Shown in pieces: positions 26,304 through 34,122 of a stretch of 64,000 nucleotides of DNA; within the stretch, counting starts at the first letter, position 1, and each line of letters opens with the position of its first letter. The notes beneath the pieces were generated by a model. That model did not search any database. It saw only the letters and a list, made by a program, of their open reading frames with translations, and had not been told where the DNA came from. Source of the stretch: Microcoleus sp. FACHB-61 (lineage in GTDB: Bacteria; Cyanobacteriota; Cyanobacteriia; Cyanobacteriales; Microcoleaceae); the NCBI GenBank assembly GCA_014695295.1, contig JACJNY010000070.1, forward strand, positions 62,001 through 126,000, read 5' to 3'. Both the position numbers and the translations under genes were made by a program.

Positions 26304-28610
26304 TTAGCCATTTGGATTTGAGTCAGAATCAACGCATTTCCCCTGTTGATTAGGGTTTGGGGCTGGATTGGAGAGTACCTTATCAACAGCAGCTTTTTCT
26401 TGAATCCATCCGATTTCCCCCGCTTGCAGCTTGGCGATTTCTACTTCAAGTGTTGGCTTAACGGCCGGGGAAGGCGAGGGAGTTGCCACAGCGGGAGATG
26501 GATTCAGTGCGGGTTTTGAGACTCTAGAAAAATCTTTATTGGAACTGGGTTTGGGAGAGTTCGCCGGCACTATTTCAGGAATCGAACAAACTTTCAATTC
26601 CAGCCAATTGCCTTGAGGGGTAAGCTGTTTGTTTGTCACCTGCAAAATGCTGCCGGCAGGGACTGTTCCTTTGACAGTCAACTCACCGATGGCGACTCGC
26701 AAATCCAAGCGATCGCCCTCTGTTCCCAATTCCCCAGCCGCAGAACTTCTAATCTCTATAAACGAGCCTGTTTCTAAAGATTTGACCGGAGAAGCTACAG
26801 CTTCAACTCTTTTCTCCCGCGGGGTTCCAACATTAATTAAACCGCGTTTCCCGAAAATCGACTCCCCGGCAGTATCGATCGCCCGACCCACCGGAGGGAT
26901 GAAAAAATAAGCAAATACACCCCCCAAACCTAATAAAAATAAAATTTTCAGCAGCAGCGAAAATGAACTTTTGCTTTTTTCCGGGTGTAACAACCGCGTT
27001 TTCCCTTGATAATTACCATCGCCAAGGGTTGTGAGCTCCGTCAAATCCGTTGGCAAATCCTCGCTGTCGGCAATTAGTTCGATCGGCGTATCTAAAGGTG
27101 CGACAGACAATTCTGTAAAAGTATTGCCTTCGTCCCTCAAATGTGCTTGACAGTGAATTAAAGCAACAGTGACGTTATCGTGACCGTTTCTAGTATTAGC
27201 AATCTCAATCAGCCGATCGCGCGCTGCGGCAACACCAATACTGCCATCAAGAATCGGCAAAATCTCCGCTTCCCAACATTCCTCAACTCGGTCTTTATCG
27301 CTCAAACCGTCGGAACACAGCAGCAAAACGCAGTCTTCATCCACCGGAAAACGCTGCACAGTCGGGTGCAGAGTGTTGGACGAAGTAATGCCCAAAGCTT
27401 GAATCAGAGCGCCGGCGGCCACTTGTTCCAGAGCATCCCGGTAGAGGGAGTAGCCCAAGCGCACCTCGCGACAAGCTACATCGTCGTCGAGAGTAACTTG
27501 ATAGCAGCCAGTGCGGGTAATCCAGTAAGCCCGACTGTCTCCGACGTGGGCGACGTAGAGTTCGTGAATGTGGGCTAAAGCCATAACTAGCGTAGTTCCC
27601 ATCCGCTGGCGACCTTGGCGGTGTTCGGTGTCGTTGCGACTGGCTATCTTGTCGTTAGCAGCACAAGCCGCCCGTTCCAGCTTGGAAGTCAGGCTCAGCG
27701 GGTCCCAATTAGCCTGATGCAGGGGCATTTGATCCAACTTTTCACGCAGCACAGCAATCGCTTCTTCCGAAGCGATTTCGCCGCCGTCTTGTCCGCCGAT
27801 ACCGTCGCAGACGATCGCGCAAGCTTCCGATCCCGGGTTTCCTGCGAACACCGTACCGCTGGGCGGATAGCAAGCATCTTCGTTGTGAGCCCGCGCTCTG
27901 CCCACATCGGTGCCCGTGGCAATCTCAACGTGGCGATCGTAAGCTCGGCCGCACTTTGCCAGAGCTTTATCCAACTGGCCCATCAGTTGTTCGCCGTGGC
28001 GCACTTGACCGGCAACCATTTGCTGGCAAAGTTGCCTCAAAAAATTGGCGATCGCCGGGTGAGCATCTTCTAGCCACTGCTGCCACAATTTGCCCAAATG
28101 CGACAAATTAGGCGGTTTGCGATCCGGCTGCAATTCCAGAAACCGCACCAATTGCCCTTCCACCCGCAGCAGTTCCGGAGTCAGCAGCGTGGAAGCCACG
28201 CCCTGAGAGATACACGGCTGCCACAACTGGGCCATTTGCCATAGCCAATTGAGCTGGCGCATCGCTGCGGCTCCTTTCCAGGAGTCCGCCAATTCCGGCA
28301 TTAAAGATTCCGTCACCTTCAAAATAGGCGCGTTTTCCAGCAGCCAGAGATCTCCCGAGAGCTTGCTCCTCTGGGACGATACCAGCCCGTATACTTGAGG
28401 TACGTGCAACTGATAGGCAAATAGTCTCAGATAAGGAGTGACAACACTCGGAATCTCTTCGGGCAGTTCCGGCAAATGTTCGGGTTGAGTATCGACAAGA
28501 AGTCGATCGCGCTTGACCAAGTAGCGACCAGCGATCAGATCGCCTGGCTTACACCCTTTGATCCCTTCACCTAAAGCCCATAAGTAGTGTTTTGCCACAG
28601 AGTTTTGCAT
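26304..28610 (-). CDS. Membrane-anchored PP2C-type protein phosphatase
   Basis: A 768-residue protein. Residues 1-225 form an all-helical domain of unknown role. Residues about 228-480 are a PP2C (PPM) Ser/Thr phosphatase with the metal-binding motifs GRARAHNEDA, IVCDGIGGQDGGE, GTTLVMALAH, VAHVGDSRAYWI, LLLCSDGLSD and GHDNVTVAL all present. A single membrane helix follows near 550-575 (SLLLKILFLLGLGGVFAYFF). The tail is proline-rich and contains an SH3-like segment (GSFIEIRSSAAGELG, LQVTNKQLTPQGNWLELKV). It therefore probably acts at the membrane with its catalytic side inside. No kinase partner is adjacent. Confidence 0.9.
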   Translation of the reverse strand: MQNSVAKHYLWALGEGIKGCKPGDLIAGRYLVKRDRLLVDTQPEHLPELPEEIPSVVTPYLRLFAYQLHVPQVYGLVSSQRSKLSGDLWLLENAPILKVTESLMPELADSWKGAAAMRQLNWLWQMAQLWQPCISQGVASTLLTPELLRVEGQLVRFLELQPDRKPPNLSHLGKLWQQWLEDAHPAIANFLRQLCQQMVAGQVRHGEQLMGQLDKALAKCGRAYDRHVEIATGTDVGRARAHNEDACYPPSGTVFAGNPGSEACAIVCDGIGGQDGGEIASEEAIAVLREKLDQMPLHQANWDPLSLTSKLERAACAANDKIASRNDTEHRQGRQRMGTTLVMALAHIHELYVAHVGDSRAYWITRTGCYQVTLDDDVACREVRLGYSLYRDALEQVAAGALIQALGITSSNTLHPTVQRFPVDEDCVLLLCSDGLSDKDRVEECWEAEILPILDGSIGVAAARDRLIEIANTRNGHDNVTVALIHCQAHLRDEGNTFTELSVAPLDTPIELIADSEDLPTDLTELTTLGDGNYQGKTRLLHPEKSKSSFSLLLKILFLLGLGGVFAYFFIPPVGRAIDTAGESIFGKRGLINVGTPREKRVEAVASPVKSLETGSFIEIRSSAAGELGTEGDRLDLRVAIGELTVKGTVPAGSILQVTNKQLTPQGNWLELKVCSIPEIVPANSPKPSSNKDFSRVSKPALNPSPAVATPSPSPAVKPTLEVEIAKLQAGEIGWIQEKAAVDKVLSNPAPNPNQQGKCVDSDSNPNG

Positions 28611-28696
28611 AAGGGTTCCTGACGCCTTTGGGCAAGCGTGCTGATCTGAACTATTTTAGCGATTGAACCTCGACGGGTTGATACGTGGCGATTATT

Positions 28697-29010
28697 TGAC
28701 ACCCCCGCTTTCTCAACATACGGGGATTCTTAAGACTTCGCAGTCCTAATATCCTGATTTTTCAGGTTCCTCGGCTCACCACGTTTGCACTGTTGTGTGC
28801 GTAGCGATATCTCCTGACAATGTTTTAGGCGTGACTTTCCCCCAGTCCAGGGGTAGGTTTTAATGTCTTGTACTGACACGAATAGTCTACCATTTTGTTG
28901 GCCCCCCGATGAATCTTGCTACGAGCTTTCAGGGTTAGACCCTCGCGCGACGCCGAAGTCCTCGGCTTGAAAGCACCCTGTTTTCAGGATATTCCTGATA
29001 GTGGCCGTTT
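28697..29010 (-). mobile_element. IS200/IS605-type right end (omega-RNA-like) without an intact tnpB
   Basis: Read on the minus strand, the sequence ends in GAATCCCCG-loop-CGGGGGTGTCAAA, a subterminal hairpin (CCCCG at 28703-28707 pairing with CGGGG at 28721-28725) followed by TGTCAA, the typical right end of cyanobacterial IS605/IS1341 elements. About 150-300 bp upstream is a short frame ending KPTPGLGESHA, which resembles the end of a TnpB. No transposase domain (RuvC, zinc finger) is found. If correct, this is an orphan omega-RNA scaffold region. Assignment rests on motif memory, not a search. Confidence 0.55.
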
Positions 29011-29190
29011 CCGAAGAAATCGCAGCCCTCAAGCGAATTGATATTTTAGATTAACTATAATGGTATGATGCAGGTAGGTAGAAATCACCTGAGCCGAGAG
29101 GTATAAATAAATATCAATTCTCGGTTTTCTCGCGAAGGGTGTTTCGTGCCTCCTGTCCTAGTTTCCCAAGTAAAGTTAAATTTAACCTTA

Positions 29191-29278
29191 CCCAAAGACG
29201 GATAAAATGCCCCTGATTCATCTTTGGAGTCCATCTAAAGTCTAAACTCTAAAATCTACAATCTGCAATCGACTGACC
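29191..29278. repeat. Interspersed repeat family A, copy 5 (shortened)
   Basis: It keeps CCCTGATTCATCTTTGGAGT, then several ATCTAAA-like heptamers and ATCGACTGACCGG. The first half of the family is missing. It ends just before the next gene. Confidence 0.65.
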
Positions 29279-29307
29279 GGCCTCTGCAAGCTGTTGAGTA
29301 TTTAACC

Positions 29308-29706
29308 ATGCCCCTACATGAGCCCAGCGCCTTTCGCAAGAATATGCCCGATCCGAAGCTGCTGCCTGCAGTTGAAATAGACGAAATATTGACTAGCATT
29401 CAACATTCTCACAGTTTTTATTACAAAGTGATGAATCTTGAGGTTTGGGCGCTGGTGGAAACCTTGGATGGGCTGTTTCCCGGCGCTTGGGGTCAGTTTA
29501 TGACTAACCGCCAAGTGGCAGTAAAACAGTTTTTAGAGCGCGATCGCCATCCTACTAATTTTGCCGTCGATCCAGGGGATGCGGGGGAGAAGGAAGAAGG
29601 AAAAAGACCCTTCGACTCCGCTGAGGGTAAAAAGAAGGAAGAAGCCGGGAGTCAGGAGTCAGGGGGTCAGGAGTCAGGAGTCAGAAAGAAGCAGGAAGAA
29701 GAATAA
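29308..29706 (+). CDS. Conserved cyanobacterial protein with a repeat-derived tail
   Basis: A 132-residue product. The first about 90 residues look like a real small domain (EIDEILTSIQHSHSFYYKVM, WALVETLDGLFPGAWGQFM, NRQVAVKQFL). The tail (KEEGKRPFDSAEGKKKEE..., then SQESGGQESGVRKKQEEE) is encoded by purine-rich GAAGAAGG and GGAGTCAGGAGTCAGG repeats that occur in spacers elsewhere (43990-44056, 60510-60640). The stop codon was probably lost into repeat DNA. I do not recognise the family function. A second in-frame ATG lies at 29344. Confidence 0.65.
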   Translation: MPLHEPSAFRKNMPDPKLLPAVEIDEILTSIQHSHSFYYKVMNLEVWALVETLDGLFPGAWGQFMTNRQVAVKQFLERDRHPTNFAVDPGDAGEKEEGKRPFDSAEGKKKEEAGSQESGGQESGVRKKQEEE

Positions 29707-29910
29707 AAGCAGATTTTCCCAATTCTCCCCATCTGGGCCTTTCCTTTGTATCGAAGTCTCGATCGCCCTCAATCGCCCTTAAGCCGGGAGACAAAAGAGA
29801 AGCCTCTTGTCCCCGCCTTAAGGCTAGGGAGGATCGAAACTCAGCTACAAGCGACATTTATGATGGCTTTCAATCTTAAGTTGACACAAATGCCGATCGC
29901 CCGATCGCCC

Positions 29911-30255
29911 TTACAGGTGAACTTTGGAATCAACTTGAGGCAATCCCATGCTGTAGTTAACAGCGCGGCCGTTGAGGTTGTAGCTGATTTGGCCTTTTTG
30001 TAGGAGCGATCGTACCAAGTGTTCCAACTCCGAACCGATACGGCGGAGGTTGTACTCGGTCAAATCTTCGCCCTCGTAAGCGTCTACGAGTTGGTCGAAC
30101 TTGGCCTGTACCTGTTTGATTGACTCCTCGTTCCAGTTAAGTTCGTTATCTGGGTCAATGTCGAGCGTCAAAAGGTCATTGCTGGGGACAAGTTCGTTAT
30201 CTTCGAGGATAGCGGTGTATATGCGAATATGGCGGGTTGTTGACTTGAGCTGCAT
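29911..30255 (-). CDS. ndhM: NAD(P)H-quinone oxidoreductase subunit M
   Basis: A 114-residue subunit of the cyanobacterial NDH-1 complex, specific to oxygenic phototrophs, which takes part in cyclic electron flow, respiration and CO2 uptake at the thylakoid membrane. The N terminus QLKSTTRHIRIYTA, the central LDIDPDNELNWNE and the C-terminal YNLRRIGSELEHLVRSLL and YSMGLPQV are strongly conserved in NdhM. It is a peripheral subunit, with no membrane segments as expected. The gene is alone, between two uncharacterised genes. Confidence 0.95.
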   Translation of the reverse strand: MQLKSTTRHIRIYTAILEDNELVPSNDLLTLDIDPDNELNWNEESIKQVQAKFDQLVDAYEGEDLTEYNLRRIGSELEHLVRSLLQKGQISYNLNGRAVNYSMGLPQVDSKVHL

Positions 30256-30330
30256 GAGTTCTTATGTGTAAAGATTTTTTGCTGAATTAATTGTAATGGC
30301 ACAGAGATGCGCGGGGAGGGTGGGCGATCG

Positions 30331-30852
30331 TCAATTTCTCGGAATCCCGAAATTTTTTAGTTGTTCGGCAGTCCAATTTTTGTAATATTCAGTTTTCTCT
30401 AAAAAATCGGAAGCTGGCTTCAGCTTAGAATTTACTTGAACAGTGAAGCCCGGATAGGGCATCCTCCTAGTATGAAGCCCGTCAATATTAAAATCTTCTT
30501 CGGGATGGATGTGAAAAGCCAGCAAGCCCAACTCTGAAATCTGATTATTCAATTTGTCTATCAATTCTTTAGTTTCGGGCGCACTAATTGCAGTTTTTTC
30601 GGGATTAATTACTACCATTATTTCAAATTCAGAATTGTAAAATTCATAAATGGATTTCATTATGGCAGAATCGCGCTCGAACTCAGTCAGGGCTGAAAAC
30701 CGCTCGATTTTGAATAAAATTTGATTAGCCAAGCGTGCTTTTTTAGCGAAGGGACAAATCGGTAAATCGCTGAAAACTGGATGCGGTAGCTCGACAAACT
30801 CGGTCATCCATCTGAGGGTAGATTCTAGAATTTCCGTGTCAGATTCATTCAT
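30331..30852 (-). CDS. Uncharacterised protein
   Basis: A 173-residue soluble product with an ATG at 30852; the frame is open to a TTG two codons earlier. Visible features are FVELPHPVFSDLPICPFAKK near residue 18, a hydrophobic strand FEIMVVINPEKT near 78 and LGLLAFHIHPEEDF near 111. The CPFAKKAR motif recalls DUF1415-type proteins, but the rest does not match well. No catalytic residues can be named. It is transcribed in the same direction as ndhM, 75 bp upstream of it; co-transcription is possible. Confidence 0.7.
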   Translation of the reverse strand: MNESDTEILESTLRWMTEFVELPHPVFSDLPICPFAKKARLANQILFKIERFSALTEFERDSAIMKSIYEFYNSEFEIMVVINPEKTAISAPETKELIDKLNNQISELGLLAFHIHPEEDFNIDGLHTRRMPYPGFTVQVNSKLKPASDFLEKTEYYKNWTAEQLKNFGIPRN

Positions 30853-30975
30853 CGACAATCTATGTATTTGATCTTTAATACTAATCCTAATCTATTTCTA
30901 GGGCGATGCACACCCCACTCTTGGTATCAATTTAAGACTGAAACCTATAATAAATGTCACTTCTATCAAAGTCTC

Positions 30976-31057
30976 GATCCCCCTAAATCCCCCTTAAGAA
31001 GGGGGACTTTGAGTGCTTCCGGTTCCCCCCTTTTTTAAGGGGGGCTAGGGGGGAGAT
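30976..31057. repeat. Twin G/C-block hairpins
   Basis: CCCCCTT-AAG-AAGGGGG (about 30989-31005) and CCCCCCTTTTTTAAGGGGGG (about 31024-31044) are followed by GCTAGGGGGGAGATC. This is a common type of cyanobacterial intergenic repeat. It lies between the 30331 gene's upstream region and the 3' end of the TerD fusion gene, where it could act as a terminator. Confidence 0.65.
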
Positions 31058-31125
31058 CCGGGTCAAGAAAACACGCCCTACTCCTGCCATTTCTAAGGAC
31101 TCAATTCGTTACTACAAACTTGAAT

Positions 31126-32862
31126 TTATTTGTGAGTTGTGCCATCTGGCATAATTGCTCCTGTGAGTGTTGCATTTTCCAGATTGGCTCCAACCAGTTT
31201 AGCTTCTTTCAGGTTAGTTTTCTTTAAGTTTGCATAGCTCAAATTGGCCCCACACAAGTTTGCAGAATTTAAGTCTGCTTCACTTAAGTTTGCTCGGTGT
31301 AGGTTAACCCCAGACAGATTAAAGCCACTCAAGTTTTGCCCGCTCAGATTAACGCTCTGTAAGTTTACCCCAATCAAATTTACCCCTGTGAGGTTAGCAC
31401 CATCCAAGTTAGCGCCTAAACAGTTTGCCCCACTCAAACTTGCTCCACTTAAGTTAATCCCAATCAACTTGGCATAACTTAAGTTTGTGCCAGTCAAATT
31501 TACCCCACTCAAATTCATGCCACTAAGGTTAACTCCTTGAAGGTTTACCCCAGTCAAACTTACCCCTGTTAAGTTAACACCACTAAGATTTGCACCACTA
31601 AGGTTGACTTTAGTTACCTTCGATTGGCTTAAATCGGCTCCTGTCAGGTTAGAACTAGCTAGACTTGCTTGAGTTAAGTTAGCTCTACTGAGGTTTGCTG
31701 TAGTCAGGTTTGCGCTATCTAACTTTGCTTCGCTTAAGTTGGCTTGACTAAAATTAGCCTGAATTAGTCTTGCAGAATACAATATTGCCTTGGTTAAGTT
31801 AGCTCCACTTAAATTAACTTCAATCAAATCAGCGTTTTGCAAGTTTGTTGAGTTCAAGTTCGCGCCTTGCAAGTTAGCTCCAATCAAATTTACCCCAGTC
31901 AATTTGGCATTTGCTAGATTGGCAGTGCTCAAGTTTGCTTGACTTAGACTGACATTAGAGTCAAGAGTTTTGCCACTTAGATCCACTCCCGTTAGGTTAA
32001 TCCCTGTAAAGTCGCGTTCTCCGTCTTTATATCGTTTCCAAAATTCCTCAGCACTGATAACGGGTTCCAGATTTTCTAGTGTAGAATCATCTATTTTTTC
32101 CTCTTCCTGAGATTGCACAGTATCCGAATTTACAGGAGTAGCAGCCGGCTGTTCTACTGCTTCGCTAGATACTGGAATCGGTGTCTCCCCGATCGCCTCT
32201 TCCCGCAATAGCTTGTCCACCCGATCGCTAAACCGCCTCACAACCTCAGCATCATCAAGTTTCTCACCAGCATTCGAGCTTTTCTCAACCGCATTCTCAA
32301 CATAATACTTGTCTACAAAACTTTGCAAGCCGGCATTATATCCCTCTCCTACCGCTTGAAACCTCCATTCACCATTCTTCTTATACAAACGTCCAAATTC
32401 TAAAGCCGTTTCTTGGGAAAATATCTGATTTAAATTGTACCGAACCAATTCGCTAAGAGTTTCTCGGTTGTAAAGCCTGATAAAAGCCTTTGTAACTTGA
32501 CTAAAACTTTGATTCTTTTCCTGTCCCTCGTGAATAGTCACAACAAACACAATTTCCTGAATCGCCGAATTGATTTTACTCAAATCCACATAAACCGTCT
32601 CGTCATCTCCGTCTATTTGCCCAGTCGCGCTGTCTCCCGAATGTCGCACCGCACCGTCCGGCGATGTCAGATTGTTGTAAAATACAAAATACTTTTCATC
32701 AGGAATCCGACCGTCCGCCCCTAACATAAAAACAGATGCGTCAATGTCGCAGTTTTGTGCTGTCTGGCTGACTTGCCAACCCAGGGCGATCGCAATTTTA
32801 CTGAAATCAGGAGTTTCTTTAGAAAGATTGAACCTTTCACCCTTAGTTAATTCGATACTCAT
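31126..32862 (-). CDS. TerD domain fused to a long pentapeptide-repeat array
   Basis: A 578-residue fusion. Residues 1-190 are a TerD (tellurium/chemical stress) domain, with the acidic Ca2+-binding features CDIDASVFML and SGDSATGQIDGDDE and the closing GEGYNAGLQSFVDKY. A linker of about 75 residues rich in E, S and P follows. From about residue 275 (AEEFWKRYKDGERDF) to the end is a pentapeptide array of more than 55 A/V-NL-x-x units. The N-terminal domain is a close paralog of the three TerD domains at 53451-56241. There is no membrane segment. The gene diverges from the potassium channel gene, with only 25-46 bp between starts. Function is unknown; a stress scaffold is inference. Confidence 0.9.
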   Translation of the reverse strand: MSIELTKGERFNLSKETPDFSKIAIALGWQVSQTAQNCDIDASVFMLGADGRIPDEKYFVFYNNLTSPDGAVRHSGDSATGQIDGDDETVYVDLSKINSAIQEIVFVVTIHEGQEKNQSFSQVTKAFIRLYNRETLSELVRYNLNQIFSQETALEFGRLYKKNGEWRFQAVGEGYNAGLQSFVDKYYVENAVEKSSNAGEKLDDAEVVRRFSDRVDKLLREEAIGETPIPVSSEAVEQPAATPVNSDTVQSQEEEKIDDSTLENLEPVISAEEFWKRYKDGERDFTGINLTGVDLSGKTLDSNVSLSQANLSTANLANAKLTGVNLIGANLQGANLNSTNLQNADLIEVNLSGANLTKAILYSARLIQANFSQANLSEAKLDSANLTTANLSRANLTQASLASSNLTGADLSQSKVTKVNLSGANLSGVNLTGVSLTGVNLQGVNLSGMNLSGVNLTGTNLSYAKLIGINLSGASLSGANCLGANLDGANLTGVNLIGVNLQSVNLSGQNLSGFNLSGVNLHRANLSEADLNSANLCGANLSYANLKKTNLKEAKLVGANLENATLTGAIMPDGTTHK

Positions 32863-32887
32863 GTGCGATAATTCCCTTACCTGAGAA

Positions 32888-33688
32888 ATGGTATTAATTA
32901 TCTTGTCTATGTTAAGCAGATCGCAAATTGGATTTTATCTCGAAGACATCGAAACCCCAATTGGCAGAACCGTCAATTTAACTCTTACCGGACTCATTCT
33001 TTTATCTTCCGCCAGCTTCATCGCCGAAACTTACCCGCTTTCGCAACCTGTTAGAATTAATTTCCAAACTCTCGATACTGTTCTTTTAATCGTTTTTGCC
33101 GTTGAATATTTATTGCGGCTGTGGTGTGCCGAAAATCGAGTTAAATTTATTTTTAGTTTTTTTTCAATTATTGATTTGCTGGCAATATTACCATTTTTGC
33201 TGGGATTTGTCAACGTTAGTTTTATCCGAATTTTTCGCTGGTTTAGAATTCTCCGACTCATCCGCTTTCTGGAATTGAAAATTTCTATTTTCCGCATCAG
33301 CAGCGAAGATGGGGTGATTTTTGCTCGAATTTTGTTTACTTTGCTGGCAATAATTTTTGTTTATTCGGGTTTGATTTATCAAGTGGAACATCCAGCAAAT
33401 CCCGAAGGTTTTGGGACTTTTTTGGATGCTGTTTATTTCTCAGTTGTCACCATGACGACGGTGGGATTTGGCGATGTTACTCCGATTTCCGAATCTGGTC
33501 GTTTTCTGACTATTTTGATGATTTTGACGGGGATTGCTTTGATTCCTTGGCAATTGGGCGATTTGATTAAACAATTAGTTAAAAGTGCTAATCAAGTAGA
33601 AAATTTTTGTAGAAGTTGCGGTTGGTCTGTACACGATGCTAATGCCAAATATTGTAAAATGTGCGGCAGTCAGTTAGATAATGGTTGA
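32888..33688 (+). CDS. Voltage-gated-type potassium channel with C-terminal zinc ribbon
   Basis: A 266-residue inner-membrane channel of the six-helix VIC family. Helices are visible at about 30-48, 60-78, 88-104 and 145-160. The charged S4-like segment is FRWFRILRLIRFLELK near 113-130. The pore loop with the selectivity filter TMTTVGFGDVTP is near 190-201, and S6 follows. The C terminus (after residue 240) carries CRSCGWSVHDANAKYCKMCG, a C-x2-C-x11-C-x2-C zinc ribbon, unusual for such channels. Two starts are possible (32888 and 32909); the second leaves more room for the divergent promoters. Confidence 0.9.
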   Translation: MVLIILSMLSRSQIGFYLEDIETPIGRTVNLTLTGLILLSSASFIAETYPLSQPVRINFQTLDTVLLIVFAVEYLLRLWCAENRVKFIFSFFSIIDLLAILPFLLGFVNVSFIRIFRWFRILRLIRFLELKISIFRISSEDGVIFARILFTLLAIIFVYSGLIYQVEHPANPEGFGTFLDAVYFSVVTMTTVGFGDVTPISESGRFLTILMILTGIALIPWQLGDLIKQLVKSANQVENFCRSCGWSVHDANAKYCKMCGSQLDNG

Positions 33689-33721
33689 CTGTTGACTGTT
33701 GACTGTTGACTGTTGACTGTT
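33685..33721. repeat. Heptamer tandem repeat (TTGACTG)n
   Basis: Five consecutive TTGACTG units begin at the stop codon of the channel gene. Short tandemly repeated repetitive (STRR) heptamers of this kind are well known in filamentous cyanobacteria. A related TTGACGG array is at 52482-52549. Confidence 0.9.
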
Positions 33722-33794
33722 ACAGCAGTTTTCCGTTGAGTGTAGTACAGATAACGGGTAGGGAAACCGCATAGCCGTGTCCTGTACTTCATAA

Positions 33795-34115
33795 ATCAGG
33801 AATAAACTGTAACTTCTTCCCTTTTCCCTCTTCCTTCTTCCTCACATCCGTTACATCCGTTACAGAATCCGTTGCCGAACTTCCCTCTTCCCTCTTCCTT
33901 CTTCCTCACATCCGTTACATCCGTTACATCCGTTACATCCGTTACAGAATCCGTTGCCGAACTTCCTTCTTCCTGACATCCGTTACATCCCTTACATCCG
34001 TTACATCCGTTACATCCGTTACAGAATCCGTTGCCGAACTTCCTTCTTCCTGACATCCGTTACATCCGTTACATCCGTTACATCCGTTACAGAATCCGTT
34101 GCCGAACTTTCCTCT
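33795..34115. repeat. 9-bp tandem repeat array (ACATCCGTT) with CTTCC spacers, family E
   Basis: Four blocks of 2-6 ACATCCGTT units are each closed by ACAGAATCCGTTGCCGAACTT and separated by CTTCCTTCTTCC-type sequence, covering about 320 bp. It lies between the channel gene and a convergent histidine kinase gene. The short open frames through it are products of the repeat. The reverse complement of the same unit lies inside the TPR-GT61 gene (11848-11908) and near 60520-60565. Confidence 0.85.
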
Positions 34116-34122
34116 TCCTTTT

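Larger units (their letters stand above)
28611..29307. other. Spacer with IS-derived sequence and a family A remnant
   Basis: It contains the IS200/IS605-like right end on the minus strand (28697-29010). An AT-rich stretch with ACTATAATGGTATGATGC at about 29056-29072 looks like a -10 region on the plus strand, and a truncated family A repeat lies at 29191-29278. No intact gene is present. Confidence 0.5.

Noticed and set aside
33796-34056. Cysteine-rich frame (CNGCNGC repeats) in the 9-bp array
   Set aside because: Arises from the 9-bp unit read in one frame; other frames are equally open, so there is no sign of coding.
33843-34105. Regular short repeats resembling a CRISPR array
   Set aside because: The unit is 9 bp, tandem and without unique spacers of constant length; no cas genes are near. 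It is a simple tandem repeat.
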